49,282 nucleotides of DNA. It comes from Bacteroidales bacterium UBA4345 (GTDB taxonomy: Bacteria > Bacteroidota > Bacteroidia > Bacteroidales > Paludibacteraceae). The notes under the pieces were generated by a model. It worked only from the letters and a program-made list of their open reading frames with translations, did no database searches and had not been told where the DNA came from. Below are positions 31,988 through 39,804 of the stretch, piece after piece; the first letter of the stretch is position 1; the number at the start of each line of letters is the position of its first letter. The stretch is taken from the NCBI GenBank assembly GCA_002396385.1, contig DGTD01000065.1:1-49282 (forward strand). Reading direction: 5' to 3'. A program made the translations under genes and the position numbers.

Positions 31988-32923
31988 ATGGACATTCCGA
32001 AGTTAAAGGGTGAGAAAGTATTCGACGACATCGACATATCGACAGTTGTCCCCTACATCGACTGGGTCTTCTTTTTCAAAGCGTGGGGGCTACCCGGAAG
32101 ATTCGATGGAATGGACAATTTCTGCGGATGCGAGCAATGCATTCAAAATTTTCTGATAAAAAACAGAAAATACGGAGCCGACAAAGCCCGCGAAGCCCTT
32201 AACCTCTACCAAGACGCCCGCCAAACGCTATTAAAGGCGAAAAACGAGAAAAGTTTGACGATAAGGGCGAAAATTATGTTTTGCCCCGCCCATAGCGAAA
32301 ACGAAGGCATCGTCATCAGTCCTGAAGGGCAAGCGGAGATTTACCTACCCATGCTGCGCCAACAACACCCGGGAGAGTTGTCGGGCAAATGTGTGTCGAT
32401 TGCCGACTTTATTTCACCAAAGTCCGATTTCATCGGATTATTCTGTCTTTGTGTTGACGGAGCAGACAAATTAAGCGAGGGTTATAAAGAAAAGGGAGAT
32501 CTTTACAACTCGATACTCATTAAAAGCGTAGCCGACCGTCTTGCCGAAGCCACAGCCGAATGGCTGCACCAGCAAGTCCGCTCCACCTACTGGGGTTACG
32601 CCCCCAACGAGCATTACACCCCAGAGGAACTGATGAAAAAGCCATACGACGGAATAAGGCCGGCCATTGGCTACCCATCAATACCAGACCAACGCATCAT
32701 ATTCAAGACAAACCAGTTGCTCAGAATGGAGGAAATAGGCATTTCCATCACCGAAAATGGGGCCATGCAGCCCAACGCCTCAATATCGGGCCTCTACATA
32801 TCGCATCCGAAATCGTTCTACTTTATGGTAGGCAAAGTAGGCGACGACCAACTGGAAGACTATGCCCGGCGTAGCGGCAGTAAAAAAGAGGACCTATCGA
32901 AATGGCTGATGCACAACCTGTAG
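31988..32923 (+). CDS. Stand-alone vitamin B12-dependent methionine synthase activation domain protein
   Basis: A 311-residue protein equal to the C-terminal AdoMet-binding reactivation domain of cobalamin-dependent methionine synthase MetH, as a separate polypeptide. Landmarks are VVPYIDWVFFFKAWGL near the start, then YDGIRPAIGYPSIPDQRIIF containing the RxxxGY AdoMet-binding motif. The sequence continues with GISITENGAMQPNASISGLY, ISHPKSFYFMVGKV and the final DYARRSG segment. In full MetH this domain supplies AdoMet-dependent remethylation of oxidised cob(II)alamin. Here the remainder of MetH (homocysteine, folate and B12 domains) is absent, so it probably works in trans with a shortened MetH elsewhere. 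It follows the PfkB kinase by 3 bases. Confidence 0.85.
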   Translation: MDIPKLKGEKVFDDIDISTVVPYIDWVFFFKAWGLPGRFDGMDNFCGCEQCIQNFLIKNRKYGADKAREALNLYQDARQTLLKAKNEKSLTIRAKIMFCPAHSENEGIVISPEGQAEIYLPMLRQQHPGELSGKCVSIADFISPKSDFIGLFCLCVDGADKLSEGYKEKGDLYNSILIKSVADRLAEATAEWLHQQVRSTYWGYAPNEHYTPEELMKKPYDGIRPAIGYPSIPDQRIIFKTNQLLRMEEIGISITENGAMQPNASISGLYISHPKSFYFMVGKVGDDQLEDYARRSGSKKEDLSKWLMHNL

Positions 32924-32994
32924 GAAAAAGTAAGAGAGCCTCCTACAAATTCAGGAAAAATGTTTATATTTAATTATAAACAAGGGAAAGAGCC

Positions 32995-34341
32995 ATGGGA
33001 AAGACACAAGAAACGACCGAAAAAGAATACCGTTTAGGCGATTTAATCGATATTTTCGACCTTTGGAAGATTGATGTCACTAATCAAGACAACCAAAAAT
33101 GGTGCATGTCGTTAGAAAACTTCACCGACCAGTATATGCTGTCGTATATATCCGACAAGAACATAGGGCCGGGCAACTACCTTGTGAGTTCTCACATTAC
33201 AGAGCCCTGCCTGATGGCCGCACTAACAGGCAACCGGTTCCGGGTGGCCCGCCTCAGCACAATGAACGGATTGGAGGACGGTGTTTGGGTAGACCGTATA
33301 CCTTACTTTGCCTTCCGCATCAAAAACCACAACCTAGTTAGCGAGGACTACCTCTTACGAGAGCTGATATCAGACCGCTTGAGCGAACAGTTAGAGAATG
33401 TAGCAAAGACAAACGAACAAGCGCACAAAATAGACGATTTAATCGACAAAAGCGACTTGCTCAACCTAGTCATAGAACTGCCGAGCCTAGAGGTACAAGA
33501 CGTGCTGGTGAAAAACGACATACTGACCCTGCTACAAGACCTGATGGCCGAAAAGCAGGAAGACTTCGAAAACTACCAGAAAGACATACACCTGAAAAAA
33601 CACGCCGTAGGGCAGACCCTTTTCAACCTGAACAACTGGTGGAATACGTTGCAAAAAGCGAGGGCAGAACACAACGGCACACTCGACGACAAGATACAAG
33701 TCGGCAAGTTAAGACCAATCTCGGTCGGCGACATCTACAACCGGATCAGCGAGTCGCTCAACATATTGTCGAACCAGATTAACACCTTCACGATAGGCGA
33801 TGGAATGGAGACCGAAGACATAGCGCTAGCGCCGTTCATTAGCGAATACATGGCAACCCACCAAAGTCCGATGTTCAAGTTCGAGTTCGATGAAATGGGC
33901 AAATATGCGGTAGAAGACTTCAAAATAAAAGGCGAGGTAGTGCTACACAAAGGCGACCCGCTCCTCTACCTGGTTTTTCCGAGGCAAGCCCTCACCCAGA
34001 TATTCGACAACATAGTCAGCAACGCCTGCTCGCATGGTTTTTCGGGCATCGAAGACAAGAACAACACTATACGGATAGAATACAACAGTATAGGCAGCAC
34101 TTGCATAGTGACCGTGTCGAACAACGGCAAACCGCTACAGAAAGGCATGTCGGAAGAAAAAGTGTTTATGTATGGTGGAAGTACAGCCGTTGGCACAGAC
34201 GGGCACAACGGTCTGGGCGCCTTTCAGATCAGGAACCTGATGAGCCGGTTCGGAGGCAGTGCGACTATAGAATGCGACGACAACGCCACCTACCCGTTCG
34301 CCTATCTGCTGACATTCCACAACTGTATATCGTATAAATAA
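32995..34341 (+). CDS. Soluble histidine kinase-like protein
   Basis: A 448-residue protein with no signal or membrane segment. Residues 1-180 are an unassigned, probably sensory region (YRLGDLIDIFDLWKID, NFTDQYMLSYISD, FRVARLSTMNGLEDGVW). A helical H-box follows with likely phosphoacceptor His203 in HLKKHAVGQTLFNLNNWW. The C-terminal HATPase domain is complete: N-box IFDNIVSNACSHGF, G1 box VSNNGKPL and G2 box DGHNGLGAFQIRNLMSRFGG. It is followed after 9 bases by a receiver-domain protein, a clear two-component pair. A TATATTTA box at 32965-32972 may be the -7 element. The signal and the cellular process are not known. Confidence 0.78.
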   Translation: MGKTQETTEKEYRLGDLIDIFDLWKIDVTNQDNQKWCMSLENFTDQYMLSYISDKNIGPGNYLVSSHITEPCLMAALTGNRFRVARLSTMNGLEDGVWVDRIPYFAFRIKNHNLVSEDYLLRELISDRLSEQLENVAKTNEQAHKIDDLIDKSDLLNLVIELPSLEVQDVLVKNDILTLLQDLMAEKQEDFENYQKDIHLKKHAVGQTLFNLNNWWNTLQKARAEHNGTLDDKIQVGKLRPISVGDIYNRISESLNILSNQINTFTIGDGMETEDIALAPFISEYMATHQSPMFKFEFDEMGKYAVEDFKIKGEVVLHKGDPLLYLVFPRQALTQIFDNIVSNACSHGFSGIEDKNNTIRIEYNSIGSTCIVTVSNNGKPLQKGMSEEKVFMYGGSTAVGTDGHNGLGAFQIRNLMSRFGGSATIECDDNATYPFAYLLTFHNCISYK

Positions 34342-34350
34342 CATACGCTT

Positions 34351-35808
34351 ATGGCAAACAACGAAATAATGAAAGTGCTTTGGATAGACAACGACCCATC
34401 GGTTGTAGAAGGCACACAACAACGGGCAGAACAATACAACATAGACCTACCATGCTACCCTAACTGGGAGGTGGCAGAAACAGAGCTAAAAGACCATTTC
34501 AACGAGTATTCCGCCATAATACTCGATGCGAACTGCGAGTTCAGTGCCGACAGTGTGGAAGACAAGACATTCCTTGCCTACGTGTTGCCACGCCTCTCGA
34601 AACTGTTTGGAGAAAAACATACAGAAATACCATGGTATGTGTTAAGTGCCGGCACGATGGAACAATTTGATCTGGTGCTGCAAATGGTAAACAACGACGA
34701 CCGTAAAAAACACAACGACGACTGGGGGCCACTACTCTACTTCAAAGACAAACGCTACGACGACGGAACAACCGATCTTGACCGACTTTTTCTAAACATC
34801 CGCCAATCGGACGAGAATAGTTACCAAACAAAAATACGGACATTATACTCCGACGTGTTCCGCACCATTTCGGAAAAGAACAACCGGCTCGACAAAGAGA
34901 TAGAAAACATACTGATACCGGTTCTTATATCACTCCACTTTCCGGAAACGATACGCGAAAACACCAGTTACCAAGACTTCACCCAACTACGGCAAGTTAT
35001 CGAGTACCTGCTAAGAGCCTGTCACCAGACAGGTCTTTTACCCGATGAATGCGCATTGAACGGGAAAATAAACATACAAGAATCGTTGCGTTACCTGTCT
35101 GGAGAAAACACAAAACACCTTGGTGTAAGATACGGTTCATACGAGCGGGGCGACCACCTGTTTCCACAAATCGTGAGCGAGAACCTGCAGCAGATACTGA
35201 ACACAGCCAACGCGTGCGTACACACGGCAGATGAAAATCCGGACGAATCGAAGAACGTGGTAGACTACCTCGACACCATTGGAGGCGACCGCCAACTGTA
35301 CAGTTTCGCCCTCGAATTGTGCGATGTAATCGTATGGTACGGCAAATATATACAGAAACACCCCGACCGTGAGAAAAACCGACGCTGGTGCCAGTCGACC
35401 AAAGCGGGAGGGAATAAAGACAAAGGGAAGAGTCCTGTCGAGAAAGGGAAGGGCAACAACGGCAAACCAGACCGTAACAAGCCTGAACGCTTCAAGAGCA
35501 ACCGTTCGCTTGAGGACATCCGCATCGGCGATAAAGGCTATTACGACATCATTCCCCGCGACGAGGTAGAGATCAACACGCCAGCAGTAACCGCCGACGG
35601 CATCAGTTCTGAAGCTTACGAGCACCAGATGGTCTGCGTGGAACGCGATGGCCGGGGGAACTGGCATTGCGGGAAATGCCTGATAATACCCCGGACACCG
35701 CTGACGGAGGGCGAACGGCTGGAAATATACAACATAGTGGAAAACATAAAAGACAGCAAAGACGCCTATCCATTTTATGCAAAACGCTACAACAAACTGA
35801 ATTTTTAG
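34351..35808 (+). CDS. Response regulator with receiver domain and unassigned long output region
   Basis: A 485-residue protein; an internal ATG at 34369 would shorten it by 6. The N-terminal receiver domain has the acidic pair WIDNDPS, phosphoacceptor Asp59 in AIILDANCEF, the Ser of WYVLSAGT and the Lys of YFKDKR. The region at about 140-335 is helical and unassigned (IENILIPVLISLHFPETI, LLRACHQTGLLPDE, QQILNTANACVHTADE). A Lys/Gly/Asn-rich linker at about 350-390 leads to a last domain (IRIGDKGYYDIIPRDEVEIN, GNWHCGKCLIIP) that could be an OB-like fold. No helix-turn-helix, GGDEF or other common output domain is visible. It is the partner of the upstream kinase. Confidence 0.7.
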   Translation: MANNEIMKVLWIDNDPSVVEGTQQRAEQYNIDLPCYPNWEVAETELKDHFNEYSAIILDANCEFSADSVEDKTFLAYVLPRLSKLFGEKHTEIPWYVLSAGTMEQFDLVLQMVNNDDRKKHNDDWGPLLYFKDKRYDDGTTDLDRLFLNIRQSDENSYQTKIRTLYSDVFRTISEKNNRLDKEIENILIPVLISLHFPETIRENTSYQDFTQLRQVIEYLLRACHQTGLLPDECALNGKINIQESLRYLSGENTKHLGVRYGSYERGDHLFPQIVSENLQQILNTANACVHTADENPDESKNVVDYLDTIGGDRQLYSFALELCDVIVWYGKYIQKHPDREKNRRWCQSTKAGGNKDKGKSPVEKGKGNNGKPDRNKPERFKSNRSLEDIRIGDKGYYDIIPRDEVEINTPAVTADGISSEAYEHQMVCVERDGRGNWHCGKCLIIPRTPLTEGERLEIYNIVENIKDSKDAYPFYAKRYNKLNF

Positions 35809-35880
35809 CGATTAAAGCCAATAAATATTGCATAACAGCCAAATAAAGCCTATTTTTAAAGAAAAAGACAAGTACCGATT

Positions 35881-36987
35881 ATGACTAACGACAAACCGCT
35901 ACCCATAAAGATTCTGCTTGCGCCTTTCGCGATGCTTTATTGGTTGGGGACATCCGTCCGCAACTGGCTGTTTGAAATTGGCGTACTGAGCCAACAGAAA
36001 TTCGAACATCTGACAGTCATTTCCATCGGCAACATCAGCATGGGCGGCACCGGCAAAACTCCGTTCACAGAGCACATTGTCAGGATGTTGAAAGAGGACA
36101 ACAACGTAGCAATTCTAAGCAGAGGATACAAACGCAAAACAAGAGGTTTCAGGCTTGCCACAACAGAAAGCACAGTAAGTGAAATAGGCGACGAACCCTA
36201 CCAGATGAAACAGAAGTTTCCGGATGTGTCGGTTGGTGTTGATGCCAAGCGCACACGCGGGATAGAACGAATGCTACAGGAGGTGAATCCACGTCCCGAC
36301 GTATTTGTGCTAGACGATGCTTTCCAACACCGATACGTCAAACCCGACATCACCATTCTGTTGGTAGATTACAACAACCTCGTCACAAACGACCACATCT
36401 TTCCAATCGGCCGGCTTAGAGAGCCACTGAGCGCCAAAGACCGCGCAAACATCGTAGTTGTCACAAAATGCCCGGCAGACGTAAAGCCCATCGACTTGCG
36501 CATCATAGGGAAAGAGTTGAACCTCTACCCATACCAAACGCTCTATTTTACCACTATCGACTACCAACAGATCACCCCATTGTTTCCAGAAAACGCAGAT
36601 TCACTCACAAGTGCAGACCTGGCATCGTACAAAGCGCTCTGTGTAAGCGGCATTGCCAAACCTGAACTATTTGAGGAATACAGCAGTACTATTTGCAAGG
36701 AGATTAAACCATTGCGCTATGCCGACCACCACAACTTCAAGAAAAAAAATTACCAAAAGATGTTGGAAGAGTTGGCATTGATGGGGAAAGATGACACAAT
36801 TGTTTTAACGACAGAAAAAGACGCAATGCGCATGAAATGCGACGACAATCTGCCACAAGAGTTGAAACACAAAATCTACTACATACCTTTAGAGATAAGA
36901 CTGGTAAACAACGACGATTTATTCACCAAACAAATTAGAGAATATGTTAACAAAAATAAACAGTACCTGCGAATTTCTGAAGAATAG
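35881..36987 (+). CDS. lpxK: Tetraacyldisaccharide 4'-kinase LpxK
   Basis: LpxK phosphorylates the lipid A disaccharide at the 4' position on the inner membrane in lipid A synthesis. The 368-residue protein has an N-terminal hydrophobic membrane-associated segment (ILLAPFAMLYWLGTSVRNW), the P-loop GNISMGGTGKTPFTEH, and the family strands YQMKQKFPDVSVGVD and VFVLDDAFQHRYVKPDI. The IGRLREPLSAKDRANIVVVT segment and TEKDAMRM near the C-terminus are also typical. The last 44 bases overlap the next gene punA in another frame, which implies translational coupling. The lpxK-punA adjacency is common in Bacteroidales. Confidence 0.95.
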   Translation: MTNDKPLPIKILLAPFAMLYWLGTSVRNWLFEIGVLSQQKFEHLTVISIGNISMGGTGKTPFTEHIVRMLKEDNNVAILSRGYKRKTRGFRLATTESTVSEIGDEPYQMKQKFPDVSVGVDAKRTRGIERMLQEVNPRPDVFVLDDAFQHRYVKPDITILLVDYNNLVTNDHIFPIGRLREPLSAKDRANIVVVTKCPADVKPIDLRIIGKELNLYPYQTLYFTTIDYQQITPLFPENADSLTSADLASYKALCVSGIAKPELFEEYSSTICKEIKPLRYADHHNFKKKNYQKMLEELALMGKDDTIVLTTEKDAMRMKCDDNLPQELKHKIYYIPLEIRLVNNDDLFTKQIREYVNKNKQYLRISEE

Positions 36988-37756
36988 GACCAAAGAGCGT
37001 CCCGAGATTGCAATAATACTGGGAACAGGGTTAGGTAAACTAGCTGAAGAAATCGAAGTAAAAGACGTTATTCCATACAACGAGATACCAAATTTTAAAA
37101 CCAGCACCGTAGCCGGGCACAAAGGGCAACTGGTGTTCGGAACACTGGCAGGTAAAAGCGTGATGGCTATGCAGGGCCGCCTCCACTTCTACGAGGGCTA
37201 CAGCATGGAAGACATCACCTTTCCAGAAAAGGTGATGAAGATGTTCGGCATAAAATACCTGTTCGTATCGAATGCGGCAGGGGGGCTGAACCCGAACTTC
37301 AAAGCGGGTGACATCATGATCATTACCGACCACATCAACCTATTCCCCGAGCATCCTTTACATGGTCCGAACTGTGACGAATTGGGAGTCCGTTTTCCCG
37401 ACATGTGCAATGCCTATAACAAAGATTTGGTCGCAAAAGCAGAAGAAATAGCAAAACAACTAGACATTCCATACCAGAAAGGTGTGTATGTAGGTACCCA
37501 GGGTCCTACATTCGAGACCGTGGCAGAATACAAGTATTTCCGCCTGATTGGTGGCGATACCTGCGGAATGAGCACCGTACCAGAAATCATAGTAGCCCAC
37601 TGGTGCGGTATTAAGTGCTTTGGAGTTTCGGTTGTATCGAACGTTTTAGCGGAAGCTGGTGTAGTAGAGAATAACCACGAAGACGTACAACGCAATTCTC
37701 TTAAAGCGCAAAAAAACCTATCGACCCTTTTCCGCGAATTAGCGAGAGCACTATAA
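36944..37756 (+). CDS. punA: Purine nucleoside phosphorylase (trimeric type)
   Basis: PNP catalyses phosphorolysis of purine nucleosides to base and ribose-1-phosphate. The 270-residue protein carries the phosphate-binding ILGTGLGKLAEE and GHKGQLVFG segments, the GRLHFYEGY loop, FVSNAAGGLNPNFKAGDIMI, and the purine-site motif GPTFETVAEYKYFR with TCGMSTVPEIIVA and VVSNVLAE. The start at 36944 overlaps lpxK by 44 bases; the next in-frame Met would delete the essential GTGLGK motif, so the overlap is required. It belongs to the low-molecular-mass family related to mammalian PNP (guanosine/inosine preference). A terminator follows. Confidence 0.96.
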   Translation: MLTKINSTCEFLKNRTKERPEIAIILGTGLGKLAEEIEVKDVIPYNEIPNFKTSTVAGHKGQLVFGTLAGKSVMAMQGRLHFYEGYSMEDITFPEKVMKMFGIKYLFVSNAAGGLNPNFKAGDIMIITDHINLFPEHPLHGPNCDELGVRFPDMCNAYNKDLVAKAEEIAKQLDIPYQKGVYVGTQGPTFETVAEYKYFRLIGGDTCGMSTVPEIIVAHWCGIKCFGVSVVSNVLAEAGVVENNHEDVQRNSLKAQKNLSTLFRELARAL

Positions 37757-37788
37757 TAGAAATTCCATTGCGGAATATACAGAGAATG

Positions 37789-37816
37789 GCACGTGTTGTT
37801 TACACGTGCTTTTTTC
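37789..37816 (+). terminator. Terminator of lpxK-punA
   Basis: GCACGTGT and ACACGTGC form an 8-base-pair stem with a 5-base loop, followed by six T residues and CTT, about 30 bases after the punA stop. Confidence 0.85.
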
Positions 37817-37977
37817 TTGATATCAATCAAGAAATTATAAATCAATTAGTCACAGCCCGAAAATATTGGACATTTCTATCATAAAATGAATAAAAAATCC
37901 ATACAAATCCAGTTTTAAAATTGTTAAATTTGTAACGTTATAAAAAGAACACACAAAATTTTTATTTTATTGTAGTC

Positions 37978-38271
37978 ATGAAAAAGCTGAGTTTGATTAT
38001 TGGTTCAATGCTGTTTGTACTGACAGGGATGGCCAATAACGAAGTGAACGAAGCCGCCACTTCTAATGTCGCAACATCTGCTGCAAACTGTCTTTCTATA
38101 AAAGACAATTTGTTAAGTTTCTGCAAGAGTTCGAAATTAGTCATTTCTGACAAAAAGGGCCACGTTATCTATTACAACGAGAACGTCCAGGCACTTGATT
38201 TCAGCGAATGGAGACACGGCTCGTACGTTGCACAGGTAAACGACAAGGAGACCTTCGAGTTCACTTTGTAA
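37978..38271 (+). CDS. Small secreted protein (DUF3244-like)
   Basis: A 97-residue protein with a clear signal peptide (MKKLSLIIGSMLFVLTGMA, probable cleavage after Ala19) and a mature part of about 75 residues. The C-terminal region (LVISDKKGHVIYYNEN, LDFSEWRHGSYVAQV, TFEFTL) has a beta-strand pattern similar to small Bacteroidota secreted proteins annotated DUF3244 and to the last strands of type IX sorting domains, but it lacks the full length of the latter. Function is not known. It stands alone, with an AT-rich upstream gap and a bidirectional terminator after it. Its two cysteines (in ANCLS and SFCKS) could form a disulfide. Confidence 0.7.
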   Translation: MKKLSLIIGSMLFVLTGMANNEVNEAATSNVATSAANCLSIKDNLLSFCKSSKLVISDKKGHVIYYNENVQALDFSEWRHGSYVAQVNDKETFEFTL

Positions 38272-38321
38272 TTTTACAAAACACATTTTGATGTTTTGAA
38301 GTAGTGAAACAACCTACAAGA

Positions 38322-38361
38322 AAAAGAGGCAACAGGTTTAAAACCGATTGCCTCTTTTCTA
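38322..38361. terminator. Bidirectional terminator between the small secreted protein and the lipoprotein genes
   Basis: An imperfect stem AAAAGAGGCAA / TTGCCTCTTTT with a further GGTTT/AAACC pairing inside the loop lies between convergent genes. It has a T-run on the forward side (CTCTTTTCTATTT) and T-rich sequence on the reverse side. Confidence 0.75.
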
Positions 38362-38379
38362 TTTAAATCTAATCTGTAA

Positions 38380-39651
38380 TTATTCCGAGCCCTTCAGAGT
38401 ACCCTTCCAGACAGCAGATAAAATGCCATTGGCAGTCTCGCCAGAAGCAAAAATCACCTTACCATCTTCAGTAACAAAAGCCCCTAGATTCGCCACACGA
38501 CCTATGCTGCTAGGTAATTCCTTATGCCAGTTCTCGGTCCAATTGATTCCGGCATCGTCAGAAGTGTAACAAGTGTTTACATATTCGCCATCGGAATTAA
38601 TACCGCCTACAAGGCAGAGCTCGTTATCAACATTCAACATAACGGTTTTAGACAAGAGAGGCAGACCAGCTGAGGAAGAGGACGCTTTAACAAGATTACC
38701 ACCTTTATCAAGCGCCCAAACAGAAGCTTCGCCATTGGCAGAACCATATATATAACCAATACGTGTACGTGAACCCGTAAGCGTAACCAAAGAAGTTATA
38801 TTGTCAGAAGGGAAACCAGACGGAAGCGAAAAGTTTTTCTTGAAGTCAGATCCGTTTTCCGAAATGTATAGGCCATCGGTGCCAATGGCCCAATACATAT
38901 TGCCCAGTTTAAAGAGTAAAGTTTTCAAACCAGCAACATTATCTTTCAACGAAACCTCGCAAGCATTAGCAACATCAATCAAAGCCAACTTGCCATCAGC
39001 GAACAAAGCCGCATTTTCACCAAACACAGTCAAAGAGTTCCAATCGTATCCGTGCTTTTTCAACTTTTTAGAAGTCCATTTCTTTCCATCGACAGAAGAT
39101 AGAGCATAACTGTCGCCACTCTTGTTTGTATAGAAGAAATAGAATACTCCATTAATATCAACAGACTTATACGATTCAACATCGCCTTTAAAGGAGAGGT
39201 TGGTTAGTTTCTGCCAAGAGAAAGAGTTAATATCATACTTGTGTACACGGATATCAAGTTTATAATGGGTAGAGTACTTATTATCGTAAGATGTGGTAGT
39301 AATCCTCAGATTGTTAAGATCAAGGAAAACAGAATCGGCCGTTCTGTTAGTATAGTACTTCCATTCGTTTCCCTCACCTTCACTGACAAAGTAGGAGAGA
39401 CCCGGCTTCTTCACATCATAATCGGTAAAAAATATCATTCTATGCGACACATCCGTTCCGTAAGTCAGCGAGTCATAATTATAAATGACATGTTCAAAAT
39501 CGTTAACAACAAAAGGCACATTCAATCCATCGACATAAACAGTACGGATGCGCGGATCGGAATTGGAGTACTCATTATCTTCGTCATCTTTATGACAACT
39601 AACCAAAACCAATCCGAGTACGGCAGGCACAAAAAGAAATTTGAACTTCAT
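38380..39651 (-). CDS. Lipoprotein with beta-propeller-like region (DUF6242-like), probably surface exposed
   Basis: A 423-residue lipoprotein. The signal sequence FLFVPAVLGLVLVSC gives lipidation at Cys19, and the next residues HKDDEDNE resemble the Lys/Asp-rich surface-export signal of Bacteroidota lipoproteins. The N-terminal ~110 residues (RIRTVYVDGLNVPFVVNDFE, IYNYDSL) are a beta-domain. From about 130 onward repeated W/K-T strands typical of BNR/sialidase-type propellers appear (SVDGKKWTSKKLKKHG, ISENGSDFKKNF, CYTSDDAGINWTENW). The arrangement resembles proteins annotated DUF6242, but I am not certain of the number. No catalytic motif was recognised. It is not beside a SusC/D pair. A -7 box lies at 39669-39676. 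Confidence 0.7.
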   Translation of the reverse strand: MKFKFLFVPAVLGLVLVSCHKDDEDNEYSNSDPRIRTVYVDGLNVPFVVNDFEHVIYNYDSLTYGTDVSHRMIFFTDYDVKKPGLSYFVSEGEGNEWKYYTNRTADSVFLDLNNLRITTTSYDNKYSTHYKLDIRVHKYDINSFSWQKLTNLSFKGDVESYKSVDINGVFYFFYTNKSGDSYALSSVDGKKWTSKKLKKHGYDWNSLTVFGENAALFADGKLALIDVANACEVSLKDNVAGLKTLLFKLGNMYWAIGTDGLYISENGSDFKKNFSLPSGFPSDNITSLVTLTGSRTRIGYIYGSANGEASVWALDKGGNLVKASSSSAGLPLLSKTVMLNVDNELCLVGGINSDGEYVNTCYTSDDAGINWTENWHKELPSSIGRVANLGAFVTEDGKVIFASGETANGILSAVWKGTLKGSE

Positions 39652-39668
39652 AAATTAGATAATTTACG

Positions 39669-39676
39669 CAAAAATA
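39669..39676 (-). promoter_or_regulatory. -7 element of the lipoprotein gene
   Basis: Reverse-strand TATTTTTG matches the consensus, 18 bases upstream of the start codon. Confidence 0.5.
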
Positions 39677-39741
39677 ACACAAATCTTCAAAAAAAGAGGC
39701 ATAAAGAATGTGTTTTGGCAACTAACTGTCAGCTACACAAT

Positions 39742-39775
39742 AAAAAAGCCATAGAAAACGGTTGTTTTCTATGGC
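39742..39775 (-). terminator. Terminator of cstA
   Basis: A perfect 12-base-pair stem GCCATAGAAAAC / GTTTTCTATGGC with a 4-base loop. Read on the reverse strand it is followed by six T residues. It begins 30 bases after the cstA stop codon. Confidence 0.88.
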
Positions 39776-39804
39776 ATAAACGCAGAAATTGACAATTTCT
39801 TGTA

